Below are positions 36,969 to 48,188 of a stretch of DNA of 64,000 nt, piece by piece. This DNA comes from Faecalibacterium langellae (GTDB lineage Bacteria > Bacillota > Clostridia > Oscillospirales > Ruminococcaceae): the NCBI RefSeq assembly GCF_002549775.1, contig NZ_NMTR01000014.1, forward strand, positions 117,718 through 181,717, read 5' to 3'. The notes under the pieces are model-generated. The model was given only the letters and a program-made list of their open reading frames with translations, did no database searches and was not told where the DNA came from. Position 1 is the first letter of the stretch. Every line of letters starts with the position of its first letter. A program made the translations under genes and the position numbers.

Positions 36969-36997
36969 TTGCCATTTTCCCTTCTGCGTGGTACAAT
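36969..36997 (+). promoter_or_regulatory. promoter of ftsK
   Basis: TTGCCA (36969-36974), 17 bp, TACAAT (36992-36997). Confidence 0.65.
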
Positions 36998-37045
36998 AAT
37001 ATAATCTGATATTATGTCTTTCACAAATGTGGGGAAGCGAGAAGA

Positions 37046-39949
37046 ATGGCAACAAAAAAACGAAAATCCACCGCGCGGCGCGCAGCATCGCGGAAAAAGC
37101 AGGCACAGCAGCGGCTCCCGGCCGGGCTGGGCACCCTGTTCGCGGGCCTGCTGCTGGTCGTGCTGGCCTTTGTGCAGGGCGACTCGGTCTGGCGGGCGCT
37201 GCACGACGTGCTGTTCGGCCTGTTTGGCTGCGGCAGTTTTGTGCTGGGCGCAGCGGTGTGCTGCCTGGCCGTGCAGTACACCCGGGGCGAAGACCTGCTG
37301 CCCAAAATTTTCAAGCTGGTGCTGGGGCTCATCTTTGCCAGCGGCACGGTCATCGTGTTTTCCGGCATCCAGCCGCAGGGCCTTTCGGCCTTCCAGATGG
37401 CGGCGGCCTGCTACGAAAACGGCGTGAGCGCCTGGCTGGGCGGCGGCGCACTGGGCGCTGTGCTGGGCGGCAGCCTGCTGCTGCTCTGCGGCCGCCCCGC
37501 CGCGAACCTCATCATGCTGGTGCTGGCGCTGTGCGTCAGCCTGTACATTTTTGACCGGACCCCGGCCGAGGTCTGGCAGTGGCTGTGTGCCGTGTTCGGC
37601 GGTGCCCGCGCCCGGGGCGCAGCCCTTGCACAGCAGAGCGCCGAGCGCCGTGCCGAGCGCGCTGCCGCCCGCGCCGCAGAGGCCGAAGACGAGCCCGACG
37701 AGGGCTCTGAAGATGAGGAGGCTGAGGACGAGCCGGAGGATGCCGGCTTCCGTCTGGGCCTGCCGGACTGGCTCAGCGGCATCCGCAGCTGGGGCCACAA
37801 GGTGACCGAGGAGATGGAAGCCGAGGATGAGGGCGCAGCCCCGCAGCCCGCCCCGGCCCAGCCTGTTGCGCAGCCGGAACCGGAAACCCCGGTCATCACG
37901 CCGGTAAAGGTGAGTGCGCCCCGGCCCCGTGCGGCCTTTGACGTGGACCTTGGCCCCGACCACACCGAGGTGAAGGAAGGCGGCAGTGAACCCATTGAGC
38001 CGCTCATCGTCGGGCCCGGCGGCACCTTTGGACAGGACCCGCTGCGCCCGGCCCGGAAGCCCGCGCCGCAGCCCATCGTGCCGGACGCCGTGGAGACGGA
38101 TGCGGCCGACTTCTTTGCAAAGCCTGCAGAACCGGTCCACCCTGCGGCAGAGAGTTTTGATACCCCGGTCATGACGCCGGTGGTGCCGACGATCCAGCCG
38201 GAAGCTCCGGCAGAGCCGTCTGCACCGGATGCCGTGGAGATGCCGGAAACGGCTGCCATCCAGCCTGCCGTCCCGGCGGCACAGGGGCATGTCAGCGCTG
38301 AAAACGCCGTGGCCATGCGCAGTGCGCCCGACGCCGACGGCTGGATCAGCATCACGGCCGAACCGGTGGAGGAAAAAGATATCAGCTCCCTGGTCGCTGC
38401 CGCCATGGAAAAGCCCGCGGCCTCGGAGCAGGCGGCAGCGCAGACCCCGGTGGAAGACGCCGAACCGGTGGACACCTTCCAGTATCAGTACCCGCCCATC
38501 GAGCTGTTTGAGCGCTCGCCGGACGAAAGCGACCCCACCGCGCAAGATGAGCTGAAAGCCAACGCCCAGAAGCTGGTGGACACGCTGGAGAGCTTCGGCG
38601 TGCGCACCCGTGTGCTGGATATCTCGCGCGGCCCGGCCGTTACCCGATACGAGGTGCAGCCCATGGCGGGCGTGAAGATCAGCCGCATCACCTCGCTGGC
38701 CGATGATATTGCCCTGAACCTTGCCGTGGCCGATGTGCGTATGGAAGCGCCCATCCCCGGCAAGCCCGCCGTGGGCATCGAGGTGCCCAACCACAAGCGG
38801 CAGGCCGTGTACATCCGCAGCGTGTTCGAGAGCCAGAGCTTTCTGCGCATGTCCTCGCCGCTGGGCATCGCCCTCGGCAAGGACATCGCCGGTGTGGCAC
38901 AAGTGGCCGACCTGTGCAAGATGCCGCATCTGCTGATCGCGGGCAGCACCGGCAGCGGTAAGTCCGTCTGCGTCAACAGCATCATCATGAGTCTGGTGTT
39001 CCGCTCCAGCCCGGAGGACGTCAAGCTGCTGCTCATCGACCCCAAGGTGGTGGAGCTGGCCGAGTATAACGGCATCCCGCACCTGCTGATGCCGGTGGTC
39101 ACCGAGCCGAAAAAGGCCGCCGGTGCGCTGGGCAGCGCCGTGCAGGAGATGGAGCGCCGCTACCGCATGTTTGCGGAGAACAACGTCCGCGACATCAAGT
39201 CCTTCAACAAGCTGGCGGCCGAGCGGCTGGACCTTGAAAAAATGCCCTACATCGCCATTGTCATCGACGAGCTGGCCGATCTGATGATGGTGGTGGGCAA
39301 GGATGTGGAAGATTCCATCTGCCGCATCGCCCAGAAGGCCCGTGCCGCCGGTATGCACCTGATCGTGGCCACCCAGCGCCCCAGCGTGGATGTCATCACC
39401 GGCCTGATCAAGGCCAACATCCCCAGCCGCATCGCGTTCGCGGTGTCCAGTCAGGTGGACAGCCGCACCATTCTGGATGGGGCCGGTGCTGAAAAGCTGC
39501 TGGGCCAGGGCGATATGCTGTTCATGCCCGTGGGTGCCCCCAAGCCCACCCGCATTCAGGGTACCTTCGTGCGGGATGAGGAAATCAGCCGCGTGCTGGA
39601 CTTCATCAAGTCCAGTGCCACGGTGCAGTACGACGAGGCCATGATCGAGGCCATGGAAAAGCACGCCATTCAGGACGGCAAGAAGGGCAGCAGCGGTGCG
39701 GACTCCGACGAGGACTCGGACAGCGACCCGATGTTCAAACAGGCCGTGGAGGTGGTCATCGATGCCGGACAGGCTTCCACCAGCCTTCTGCAGCGCCGCT
39801 GCAAGCTGGGCTATGCCCGCGCCGCCCGCATCATGGACGAGATGGAGCAGAAGGGCGTCATCGGCCCCTACGAGGGCGCCAAGCCCCGCGCCGTGCTCAT
39901 CAGCCGTCAGCAGTGGCTGGAGATGCAAATGAACCAGCCGGATGAATAA
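37046..39949 (+). CDS. FtsK/SpoIIIE-family DNA translocase
   Basis: 967 residues. Four N-terminal membrane helices (about 25-170), a long acidic, Pro/Ala-rich linker (190-480), then alpha/beta motor domains with Walker A GSTGSGKS (about 633-640) and Walker [13 protein letters not shown], and a C-terminal gamma winged helix ([22 protein letters not shown]) that reads KOPS/SRS. Pumps chromosomal DNA through the septum. The linker is longer than the Bacillus SpoIIIE linker. Followed 15 bp later by the YgiQ gene. Confidence 0.95.
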   Translation: MATKKRKSTARRAASRKKQAQQRLPAGLGTLFAGLLLVVLAFVQGDSVWRALHDVLFGLFGCGSFVLGAAVCCLAVQYTRGEDLLPKIFKLVLGLIFASGTVIVFSGIQPQGLSAFQMAAACYENGVSAWLGGGALGAVLGGSLLLLCGRPAANLIMLVLALCVSLYIFDRTPAEVWQWLCAVFGGARARGAALAQQSAERRAERAAARAAEAEDEPDEGSEDEEAEDEPEDAGFRLGLPDWLSGIRSWGHKVTEEMEAEDEGAAPQPAPAQPVAQPEPETPVITPVKVSAPRPRAAFDVDLGPDHTEVKEGGSEPIEPLIVGPGGTFGQDPLRPARKPAPQPIVPDAVETDAADFFAKPAEPVHPAAESFDTPVMTPVVPTIQPEAPAEPSAPDAVEMPETAAIQPAVPAAQGHVSAENAVAMRSAPDADGWISITAEPVEEKDISSLVAAAMEKPAASEQAAAQTPVEDAEPVDTFQYQYPPIELFERSPDESDPTAQDELKANAQKLVDTLESFGVRTRVLDISRGPAVTRYEVQPMAGVKISRITSLADDIALNLAVADVRMEAPIPGKPAVGIEVPNHKRQAVYIRSVFESQSFLRMSSPLGIALGKDIAGVAQVADLCKMPHLLIAGSTGSGKSVCVNSIIMSLVFRSSPEDVKLLLIDPKVVELAEYNGIPHLLMPVVTEPKKAAGALGSAVQEMERRYRMFAENNVRDIKSFNKLAAERLDLEKMPYIAIVIDELADLMMVVGKDVEDSICRIAQKARAAGMHLIVATQRPSVDVITGLIKANIPSRIAFAVSSQVDSRTILDGAGAEKLLGQGDMLFMPVGAPKPTRIQGTFVRDEEISRVLDFIKSSATVQYDEAMIEAMEKHAIQDGKKGSSGADSDEDSDSDPMFKQAVEVVIDAGQASTSLLQRRCKLGYARAARIMDEMEQKGVIGPYEGAKPRAVLISRQQWLEMQMNQPDE

Positions 39950-39964
39950 ATAAAAAGGAGCATT

Positions 39965-42028
39965 ATGGACACTTCTTCCCCAAAGATCTACACCGAATTT
40001 TTACCCATCAACCGGGCCGATATGGAAGCCCGCGGGTGGGACCAGCTGGACTTCGTGGTGGTGGGCGGTGACGCCTATGTGGACCACCCCAGCTTTGGCA
40101 CCGCCATCATCAGCCGTCTGCTGGAAGCGGAAGGCTACAAGATCGGCGTGCTGGCCCAGCCCCGCTACACCGACTGCGAGGACTTCAAGCGGTTTGGCAA
40201 GCCGAAGTACGGCTTTTTCATCGGCGGCGGCAACGTGGACAGCATGGTCAGCCACTACTCGGTGGCCAAAATTCCGCGTGCCGAAGACGAATACTCCCCC
40301 GGCGGCAAGGGCGGTGCCCGCCCGGACCGCAGCGCCACCGTGTACACGAAGCTTGCCAAGGAAGCCTACCCTGACCTGCCCGTCATTCTGGGCGGTCTGG
40401 AAGCAAGCCTTCGCCGCTTTGCCCACTACGACTACTGGATGGACACCGTGCTGCCCAGCATTGCGGAGAGCTCCGGAGCGGATATCATCAGCTTCGGCAT
40501 GGGTGAACATCAAACAGTCGAGATCGCCCGCCGCCTTGCCGCAGGTGAGCCGGTGGAGCACATCACCGATGTGAACGGCACCTGCTACCTGACCGACTTC
40601 GATCACCTGCCGGAACGCTATGTGGAGTGCGCAGGCTACAAAAAGGTGGCCAGCGACAAGGTGGCCTATGCCAAGGCCTGCCGCATCCAAATGGACAATC
40701 AGGACGTGGTCAGCGGTCAGATCATCGTGCAGAAGCAGAGCGAGAAGTACCTTGTGCAGAACATCCCGGCAAAGCCGCTGGTGCGCTGGGAGTTGGATAA
40801 GGTCTATGCCCTGCCCTACACCCGCCGTTATCACCCCATCTACGAGGCCATGGGTGGTGTGCCCGCCATCCGCGAGGTGCAGTTCTCCATCATCCAGAAC
40901 CGCGGTTGCTTCGGCGGCTGCAACTTCTGCGCCATCCAGCTGCATCAGGGGCGGCGCGTCACAAGCCGCAGTGCGGACAGCATCGTGGAAGAAGCCGAGC
41001 GCATGACCCACGAGCCGGATTTCAAGGGCTACATCCACGATATCGGCGGCCCTACCGCAAACTTCCGGTTCCCGTCCTGCCGCGAGCAAATGCTGCGCGG
41101 CATGTGCAATGGCGGCAAGCACTGCCTTGCCCCCACCACCTGCTCCCACATGATCGTGGATCACAGCGACTACCTCAAAATTTTGCGCCGTGTGCGGGAG
41201 CTGCCGGGAGTGAAAAAGGTGTTCATCCGCAGCGGCATCCGTTTCGATTACCTTATGGCTGACCCGGACGATACTTTCTTTAAAGAACTGGTGGAGTACC
41301 ACGTCTCCGGCCAGCTGAAGGTGGCCCCGGAGCACTGCGCGCCCAACACGCTGGCCTACATGGGCAAGCCGCCCATCGAGACCTTTAATAAATTCAAGGA
41401 TAAGTTCTACGAGCTCAGCAAGAAGGCGGGCAAAAAGCAGTACCTGGTGCCCTACCTGATGTCCAGCCATCCGGGCAGCACCCTGAAGGACGCCGTCTAT
41501 CTGGCCGAGTACCTCTATAAAAATCATATGCGCCCGGAGCAGGTGCAGGATTTCTATCCTACCCCCGGCACCGTGAGCACCTGCATGTTCTATACCGGCC
41601 TTGACCCCTACACCCTCAAGCCCGTGTTCGTGGAAAAGACCCCCGAGGGCAAGGCCCTGCAGCGTGCGCTGCTGCAGTACTATGAGCCCCGCAACGCCGA
41701 AAAAGTGGTCAAGGCTCTCAAGCTGACCCACCGCGAGGACCTCATCCCGCTGCTGGTGCCCGCTGAGGGCCGCCGCGCCGTGCAGCGCTCTGCCCGCCGG
41801 GCCGAAGCCGCTGACGTGACCATCCACAATGACGGCACTTACACCGTCCGCCCGCAGAAGGGCCATAACGGCAAGCCCGCCCACGGCCAGAGCCGCTCTG
41901 CCGCCCCGGCGGGCCGTCAGCCCAGCCCCGGTGCACGGTTTGCGCCCCACTCGGCACCCGCGCATAAACCGAAAAACAATCAACAGAAAGAGAATACGAC
42001 GTGGAAAACTGGAAAGAAGAAAAAGTAA
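39965..42028 (+). CDS. YgiQ-family radical SAM protein
   Basis: 687 residues. N-terminal B12-like/UPF0313 part (FVVVGGDAYVDHPSFG, GLEASLRRFAHYDYW), then the 4Fe-4S motif CFGGCNFC (Cys315, 319, 322) and the radical SAM barrel; ends in a 75-residue Pro/Arg/Lys-rich tail. YgiQ proteins are widespread with no settled substrate. AAAGGAG precedes the start. The next gene begins within its last 28 bp. Confidence 0.92.
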   Translation: MDTSSPKIYTEFLPINRADMEARGWDQLDFVVVGGDAYVDHPSFGTAIISRLLEAEGYKIGVLAQPRYTDCEDFKRFGKPKYGFFIGGGNVDSMVSHYSVAKIPRAEDEYSPGGKGGARPDRSATVYTKLAKEAYPDLPVILGGLEASLRRFAHYDYWMDTVLPSIAESSGADIISFGMGEHQTVEIARRLAAGEPVEHITDVNGTCYLTDFDHLPERYVECAGYKKVASDKVAYAKACRIQMDNQDVVSGQIIVQKQSEKYLVQNIPAKPLVRWELDKVYALPYTRRYHPIYEAMGGVPAIREVQFSIIQNRGCFGGCNFCAIQLHQGRRVTSRSADSIVEEAERMTHEPDFKGYIHDIGGPTANFRFPSCREQMLRGMCNGGKHCLAPTTCSHMIVDHSDYLKILRRVRELPGVKKVFIRSGIRFDYLMADPDDTFFKELVEYHVSGQLKVAPEHCAPNTLAYMGKPPIETFNKFKDKFYELSKKAGKKQYLVPYLMSSHPGSTLKDAVYLAEYLYKNHMRPEQVQDFYPTPGTVSTCMFYTGLDPYTLKPVFVEKTPEGKALQRALLQYYEPRNAEKVVKALKLTHREDLIPLLVPAEGRRAVQRSARRAEAADVTIHNDGTYTVRPQKGHNGKPAHGQSRSAAPAGRQPSPGARFAPHSAPAHKPKNNQQKENTTWKTGKKKK

Positions 42029-43146
42029 ACCAGCATAAAAAGGGTTTGTGGCAGCGCCTTGCCGCGCTGGCCGTTGCGGCCACGCTGGCACTGGGCCTTG
42101 CAGCCTGTGATGCCTCAGCCATAACGCCGGGCGGCAGTGCGGATGTGGTGCCGAACCCGTCTTCTGCCGCTGCGGCAGTGGACACCGTGGAAGCCCCCTT
42201 TGAGATGCACTTCATTGACGTGGGCCAGGCGCTGAGCGTGCTGGTGGAGTGCGACGGGCAGTACATGCTCTACGACGGCGGCAATGTGGACGACGGCAGT
42301 CTCGTCGTCTCCTACCTGCAGAGCCAGGGTGTGGAGCAGCTGGAATACGTCTTCTGCTCCCACGCCCACGAAGACCACGTGGGAGGTCTGGCCGCCGCGC
42401 TGGCCTACTTCCCGGCGTACCACGTGTACAGCCCGGTGACCGAGGCATCCACCAAGTGCTTCAAAGATTTTGTCAAGTACACCCAGCAGCAGGGCCTGCA
42501 GGTGGAAGTGCCCGCCGTGGGCACCACCTGGCCGCTGGGCGGGGCGACCGTGACCATGGTGGGCCCGGTGGCGCAGTACAGCGACACCAACGATACCTCC
42601 ATCGTGCTGCGCATCGAGTACGGCTCCACCAGCTTCCTGCTCACCGGCGACATGGAAAAGACCGCTGAGACCGACCTTGTGAACAGCGGTGTCAACCTCC
42701 GGGCCGATGTGCTGCAGGTGGGCCACCACGGTTCCAGCACCAGCACGGGCTATCTGTTCCTGAACTCTGTCCTGCCCGAGATGGCGGTCATCTCCTGCGG
42801 CGTGAACAACAAGTACGGCCACCCCCACGAGGAGACCTTGAGCATCCTGCGGGATGCGGGCGTGGACGTCTACCGCACCGACCTGCAGGGCACCATCACC
42901 ATTGGTTCGGACGGCCAGAACTACACCGTGGGCACTGAGCACTTTGCAGAGGACGCCCAGCTGAACCCCACCGACCCGGCGGCGTCCAGCACGGCCCAGC
43001 AGGCGTACATCGGCAATGTGAACAGCAAAAAGTTCCACCTGCCCAGCTGTTCGAACCTGCCGGCAGAGAAGAATCAGATCTTGTTCTCCAGCTATGACGA
43101 AGCCGTGGAAGCAGGGTATACGCCCTGTTCCAGCTGCATCAAATAA
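42001..43146 (+). CDS. ComEC-like metallo-beta-lactamase lipoprotein with Ada-type C-terminal Cys domain
   Basis: 381 residues from a GTG at 42001 overlapping the YgiQ gene by 28 bp. Lipobox LGLAAC near residue 36. MBL motif SHAHEDHVGG (His121, 123, Asp125, His126), HHGSS and the FIDVGQALSVLVE lead-in are those of ComEC/Rec2-type hydrolases. The end, YIGNVNSKKFHLPSC ... GYTPCSSC, resembles the zinc-binding Ada_Zn_binding domain often attached to secreted nucleases and MBL proteins. Likely an extracellular nuclease or phosphodiesterase anchored to the membrane; substrate inferred. Confidence 0.85.
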   Translation: MENWKEEKVNQHKKGLWQRLAALAVAATLALGLAACDASAITPGGSADVVPNPSSAAAAVDTVEAPFEMHFIDVGQALSVLVECDGQYMLYDGGNVDDGSLVVSYLQSQGVEQLEYVFCSHAHEDHVGGLAAALAYFPAYHVYSPVTEASTKCFKDFVKYTQQQGLQVEVPAVGTTWPLGGATVTMVGPVAQYSDTNDTSIVLRIEYGSTSFLLTGDMEKTAETDLVNSGVNLRADVLQVGHHGSSTSTGYLFLNSVLPEMAVISCGVNNKYGHPHEETLSILRDAGVDVYRTDLQGTITIGSDGQNYTVGTEHFAEDAQLNPTDPAASSTAQQAYIGNVNSKKFHLPSCSNLPAEKNQILFSSYDEAVEAGYTPCSSCIK

Positions 43147-43160
43147 GAAGGAATGCGAAA

Positions 43161-44141
43161 ATGAGCAACCGGATAGACAAACCCAAAGAATCTGCGGCTG
43201 CGCTCGTCTGCAAAATGAGAGATGAACTTGGTGTGACGTTCCGGTATACGACGGAACGAGAGGCCGAAGATTACTTGACGGATGTAAATAATTACATGCG
43301 GGTGGGATCTTACCGCAAAAATTATCAGAAGGCGTTACGCGGCCCGGATACAGGCAAGTATGTGCATCTGGATTTTGCATGCCTTCAGGAGTTGGCGGTT
43401 CTGGATATGCACTTTCGATTTCTGGTGCAGCGCATGTGCTCGGATATTGAGCATGCGCTGAAAGTAAAGCTCATTGCAGAAATTGAAAAAGATGAAACCA
43501 CAGATGGTTATGATATCGTGAAACAATTTTTGCAGCAGAATCCGGTTATTGTCCGAAAAATCGAGAGCACAGTTGCGTCGCCGTTCACAACAGATCTGAT
43601 ACATAAATATTTTTCGACACAAAAGATATTCAATGAAACAAAGGGACGCTATGAGATCAGGATCATTGACTGCAGTGATTGCCCGGCGTGGGTTTTGCTG
43701 GAACTTCTGACATTTGGAGATTTTCTGTACTTCTATGACTTTTACGCTTCAGGAAAATCAAAAATTCCTAGAAATATTCTGAACATGGTCAAAAGCATCC
43801 GAAATGCAGCGGCGCACAATAACTGCATTCTGGCCGATCTCAACCGCGGAAATGTCCGAATCCCAAAGGAAATCGATATTCAGGTCCAGAGCTTCCGCAC
43901 CATCAGCAACCATACGCGGAAAGCAAAGCTTTCCAGCAGGCCTATGGCGGAATTTGCAGCATTGCTGTATGTTTATGACCTCACGGTCTGCGGAAAGGTG
44001 CGGCAGCATCGGACGGAAGAATTGAAAACATTCTTTTTTGGCAGGATGCAGGAGAAAAAGAATCTTTTTCGTGAAAATGAATTGATCCAAACAACGTATG
44101 ATACTGCGATAAAAATGGTTGAAGGCTTTTTTGGGAATTGA
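43161..44141 (+). CDS. Abi_2-family (AbiD/AbiF-like) HEPN abortive infection protein
   Basis: 326 residues. The N-terminus (EREAEDYLTDVNNYMRVGSY ... LDMHFRFLVQRMCSDIEHALKVKLI) is the Abi_2 (PF07751) pattern and RNAAAH at 214-219 is the Rx4H HEPN ribonuclease motif. Such proteins stop growth of phage-infected cells, probably by cutting RNA. Codons end in A/T far more often than in the flanking genes, a sign of acquisition. GAAGGAA precedes the ATG, 14 bp after the MBL gene. Its TGA lies inside a perfect promoter for a small structured RNA (44171-44262), as in known abiF-RNA arrangements. The RNA is probably its antitoxin or guide partner (inference). Confidence 0.85.
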   Translation: MSNRIDKPKESAAALVCKMRDELGVTFRYTTEREAEDYLTDVNNYMRVGSYRKNYQKALRGPDTGKYVHLDFACLQELAVLDMHFRFLVQRMCSDIEHALKVKLIAEIEKDETTDGYDIVKQFLQQNPVIVRKIESTVASPFTTDLIHKYFSTQKIFNETKGRYEIRIIDCSDCPAWVLLELLTFGDFLYFYDFYASGKSKIPRNILNMVKSIRNAAAHNNCILADLNRGNVRIPKEIDIQVQSFRTISNHTRKAKLSSRPMAEFAALLYVYDLTVCGKVRQHRTEELKTFFFGRMQEKKNLFRENELIQTTYDTAIKMVEGFFGN

Positions 44142-44166
44142 CAAAAGACTGAAAGATTACTATAAT
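44138..44166 (+). promoter_or_regulatory. consensus promoter of the Abi-linked RNA
   Basis: TTGACA (44138-44143), 17 bp, TATAAT (44161-44166): perfect in boxes and spacing, overlapping the Abi_2 stop codon. Confidence 0.92.
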
Positions 44167-44170
44167 GATA

Positions 44171-44262
44171 GTAACATGAAAAAGCCGAAGGGCTTTTGTA
44201 CGAACGGCGTTACGATGCCGTTCTATTTTTTAGCTGCTCTGTTTTTCAGAGCAGCTTTTTCT
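44171..44262 (+). ncRNA. small structured RNA next to Abi_2 (abiF-like RNA)
   Basis: Three hairpins: AAAAGCC-gaag-GGCTTTT (44180-44197), GAACGGC-gttacgat-GCCGTTC (44202-44223) followed by a U run, and terminator AGCTGCTCTG-ttttt-CAGAGCAGCT (44232-44256) with a second U run. GTAAC at 44171-44175 can pair with GTTAC in the loop of hairpin 2 (44209-44213), making a pseudoknot. The promoter start falls at about 44173. A conserved abiF RNA motif beside Abi_2 genes has been described; I believe this is a member, but the match needs a covariance-model search. Confidence 0.8.
44232..44262 (+). terminator. terminator of the Abi-linked RNA
   Basis: 10-bp perfect stem, five-nt loop, run of T. Confidence 0.9.
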
Positions 44263-44283
44263 TTTATCTGTAGGGCTGCGGGA

Positions 44284-44312
44284 TTGATAAAATCCCACAG
44301 GTGCGGTATACT
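44284..44312 (+). promoter_or_regulatory. promoter of the methionine synthase genes
   Basis: TTGATA (44284-44289), 17 bp, TATACT (44307-44312). No SAM or cobalamin riboswitch fits in the 40-bp leader. Confidence 0.75.
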
Positions 44313-44352
44313 TAAGACCACTTTATTTCAAAAAAGCAGGGAGGTGCGGCGA

Positions 44353-45025
44353 ATGATCGGAGCACCGCAGCCGCTGGTGCTGGAAAAGCCGGCGGCCATT
44401 GATACGGCGCAGGCCGCACGCTACTTCGGTGCGCGGGGTACGCCGGACGAAAGCACGATGGCACTGCTCGAAAAATGCGCCGTGCCGCTGCTGGCGGCGG
44501 CGACGCCCCGGGCCGTCTGGCTGGAAGCCGATGTGGACGCGCTGGCCGAGGCGGGCATCCTGCGCGGCGGCGATGTGATGAAGCATCTGGAAGGCTGCCC
44601 GCAGGCGCTTTTGCTGGCGGTGACCTTAGGCCCGGCCGTGGACGCCCAGATCCGCTGCGCCGGGGTGGGCGATATCGCGGCGGGTGTTGCGTCCGACGCA
44701 CTGGGCAGTGCACTGGCCGAACAGGCCGCCGAAGCTGCCGAAGCCGAGCTGCGCCAGTGGGCCGCCAAAGAGGGAAAGTATCTCACCGGGCGCTTTTCGC
44801 CGGGCTACGGCGACTGGGACATTGCGGTGCAGCCGCTGGTGGCAAACGCGCTGGACACGGTGCGCCGGGCGGGCCTGTGTGTCACCGACACCAACCTGAT
44901 GACCCCGCGCAAGAGCGTGACGGCCATTCTGGGCGTCAGCGACCACCCGGTAAAGGGAAAACTGGCCGGGTGCGGCCACTGTGTGCTGCGTACCCGTTGT
45001 GAATACAGAAAGAGGGGAAAGACCT

Positions 45026-45039
<14 letters not shown>
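44353..45039 (+). CDS. methionine synthase reactivation domain as a separate protein
   Basis: 228 residues from ATG 44353 (GGGAGGTG upstream). Contains GRFSPGYGDWDIAVQPLV and the C-terminal Cys cluster CGHCVLRTRCEYR, typical of the B12-dependent methionine synthase activation domain (PF02965) when encoded alone. It would bind SAM and reductively remethylate inactive cob(II)alamin on MetH. The next gene, metH lacking this domain, starts inside its last 14 bp, so the two form a split enzyme. Confidence 0.88.
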
Positions 45040-47470
<2,431 letters not shown>

Positions 47471-47491
47471 GCAGCAATAGGCGCATGCCAA

Positions 47492-47590
47492 CAGGGAGCT
47501 TTCTCCGCGAACAGCCCGGGACTCCAGTCCCGCCCCAACGCTTACGCGCCGGGGCCCCACCCCCAGGTCATTCGCCGGAGAAACTCCCTG
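47492..47590 (+). repeat. three-helix structured element, copy 2 (after metH)
   Basis: Closing stem CAGGGAGCTTTCTCCG (47492-47507) with CGGAGAAACTCCCTG (47576-47590) and the same bulged C in AG-C-TTTCT as copy 1. Inside: CGGG-actccagt-CCCG, CCCC...GGGG, and CCCCACCCCC. Starts 22 bp after the metH stop. Confidence 0.75.
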
Positions 47591-47689
47591 CCGTCCTGCC
47601 CGGCCCGCCGCCCTTTTTATCACAGCAGAATCTATTTGCAAATTGTTCAAAAACTCCACAAAGAAATGCCACGATTGTCTGGTAACATA

Positions 47690-47940
47690 AGGGTGCAGTC
47701 AGGGAGATGCAAAGACACCTCCCAAAAGTCAACAAGGGCTTTCACCTGCGGGGGCCGGTGCAGCAGCACGACCCAGCAGGTACTTATGAAAACACTGTCC
47801 CCCGTCCCATGCCAGGCAATCGCCCGGGCGGCGGACAGACTACCAAATCCCTCCTGATCTGCCGCAAAGTTCGGGAGTTTCCATACCGCAGCCAGCACCG
47901 CTTTATCCTCCTTTCCACGGTGCTGGCTGCTTTTGTTTTG
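47690..47940 (+). ncRNA. candidate independent structured RNA with terminator
   Basis: No convincing reading frame. Helices: GGGAG/CTCCC (47702-47723), ACCTGC/GCAGGT (47744-47781), CTGTCC/GGACAG (47795-47838) with an inner CGCCCGGGCG, and a strong terminator GCAGCCAGCACCG/CGGTGCTGGCTGC (47888-47930) plus T run. Long unpaired purine-rich joints (AAAAGTCAACAAGGGC) look like conserved cores. No downstream gene is on this strand, so a trans-acting RNA is likelier than a riboswitch. 6S RNA or raiA RNA are guesses; start and promoter were not found. Confidence 0.55.
47888..47940 (+). terminator. terminator of the 47.7-kb RNA
   Basis: 13-bp perfect stem, 17-nt loop, TTTTGTTTTG. Confidence 0.9.
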
Positions 47941-47954
47941 TCTGAAGAAAATGA

Positions 47955-48065
47955 TTTAGAATAGCCGCCGCGTGCGCTCTGGCTATTTTCAGCGGAAATT
48001 TTATGATAGTTTGCCCCTCGGAAAATCTGCGGATTTTCCGAGGGGCTTTTTCACGAGAAGGGATG
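47955..48065 (+). repeat. UNCG/pseudoknot element, copy C
   Basis: P1 ATAGCC/GGCTAT (47961-47986) with loop GCCGCGTGCGCTCT, then CAGCGGAAA (its GCGG can pair with CCGC of the loop), then a 15-bp P2 (48013-48027 with 48032-48046) capped by tetraloop TGCG closed by C-G, then TTTTTCACGAGAAGGG. See copies A and B. Confidence 0.8.
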
Positions 48066-48090
48066 AAAGCGAAAAAACTTCGTTTAAATA

Positions 48091-48188
48091 AAAAGCTCCC
48101 CCTTTCGGGATCGACTTCCCCCGGCCGGGGGAAGATGGCGAAGCCAAAAAGGGGAGCACCTGTCGAGCGAATGCGAGACTGAGAGGGT
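48091..48188. repeat. MITE-like intergenic repeat ending TGAGAGGGT, copy 1
   Basis: GCTCCCC (48095) pairs with GGGGAGC (48151) around an inner CTTCCCCC-ggcc-GGGGGAAG; the right end TGAGAGGGT (48180-48188) meets the stop codon of the PAP2 gene. Related to 59231-59351. Confidence 0.6.

Noticed and set aside
36125..39928. 1267-codon minus-strand open frame across tepA and ftsK
   Set aside because: Spans two well-supported genes and a promoter on the other strand; composition is shadow-like.
47647..47898. 83-codon minus-strand ORF in the orphan RNA region
   Set aside because: Lies over strongly paired sequence and a terminator on the other strand, no ribosome site, no recognisable motif.
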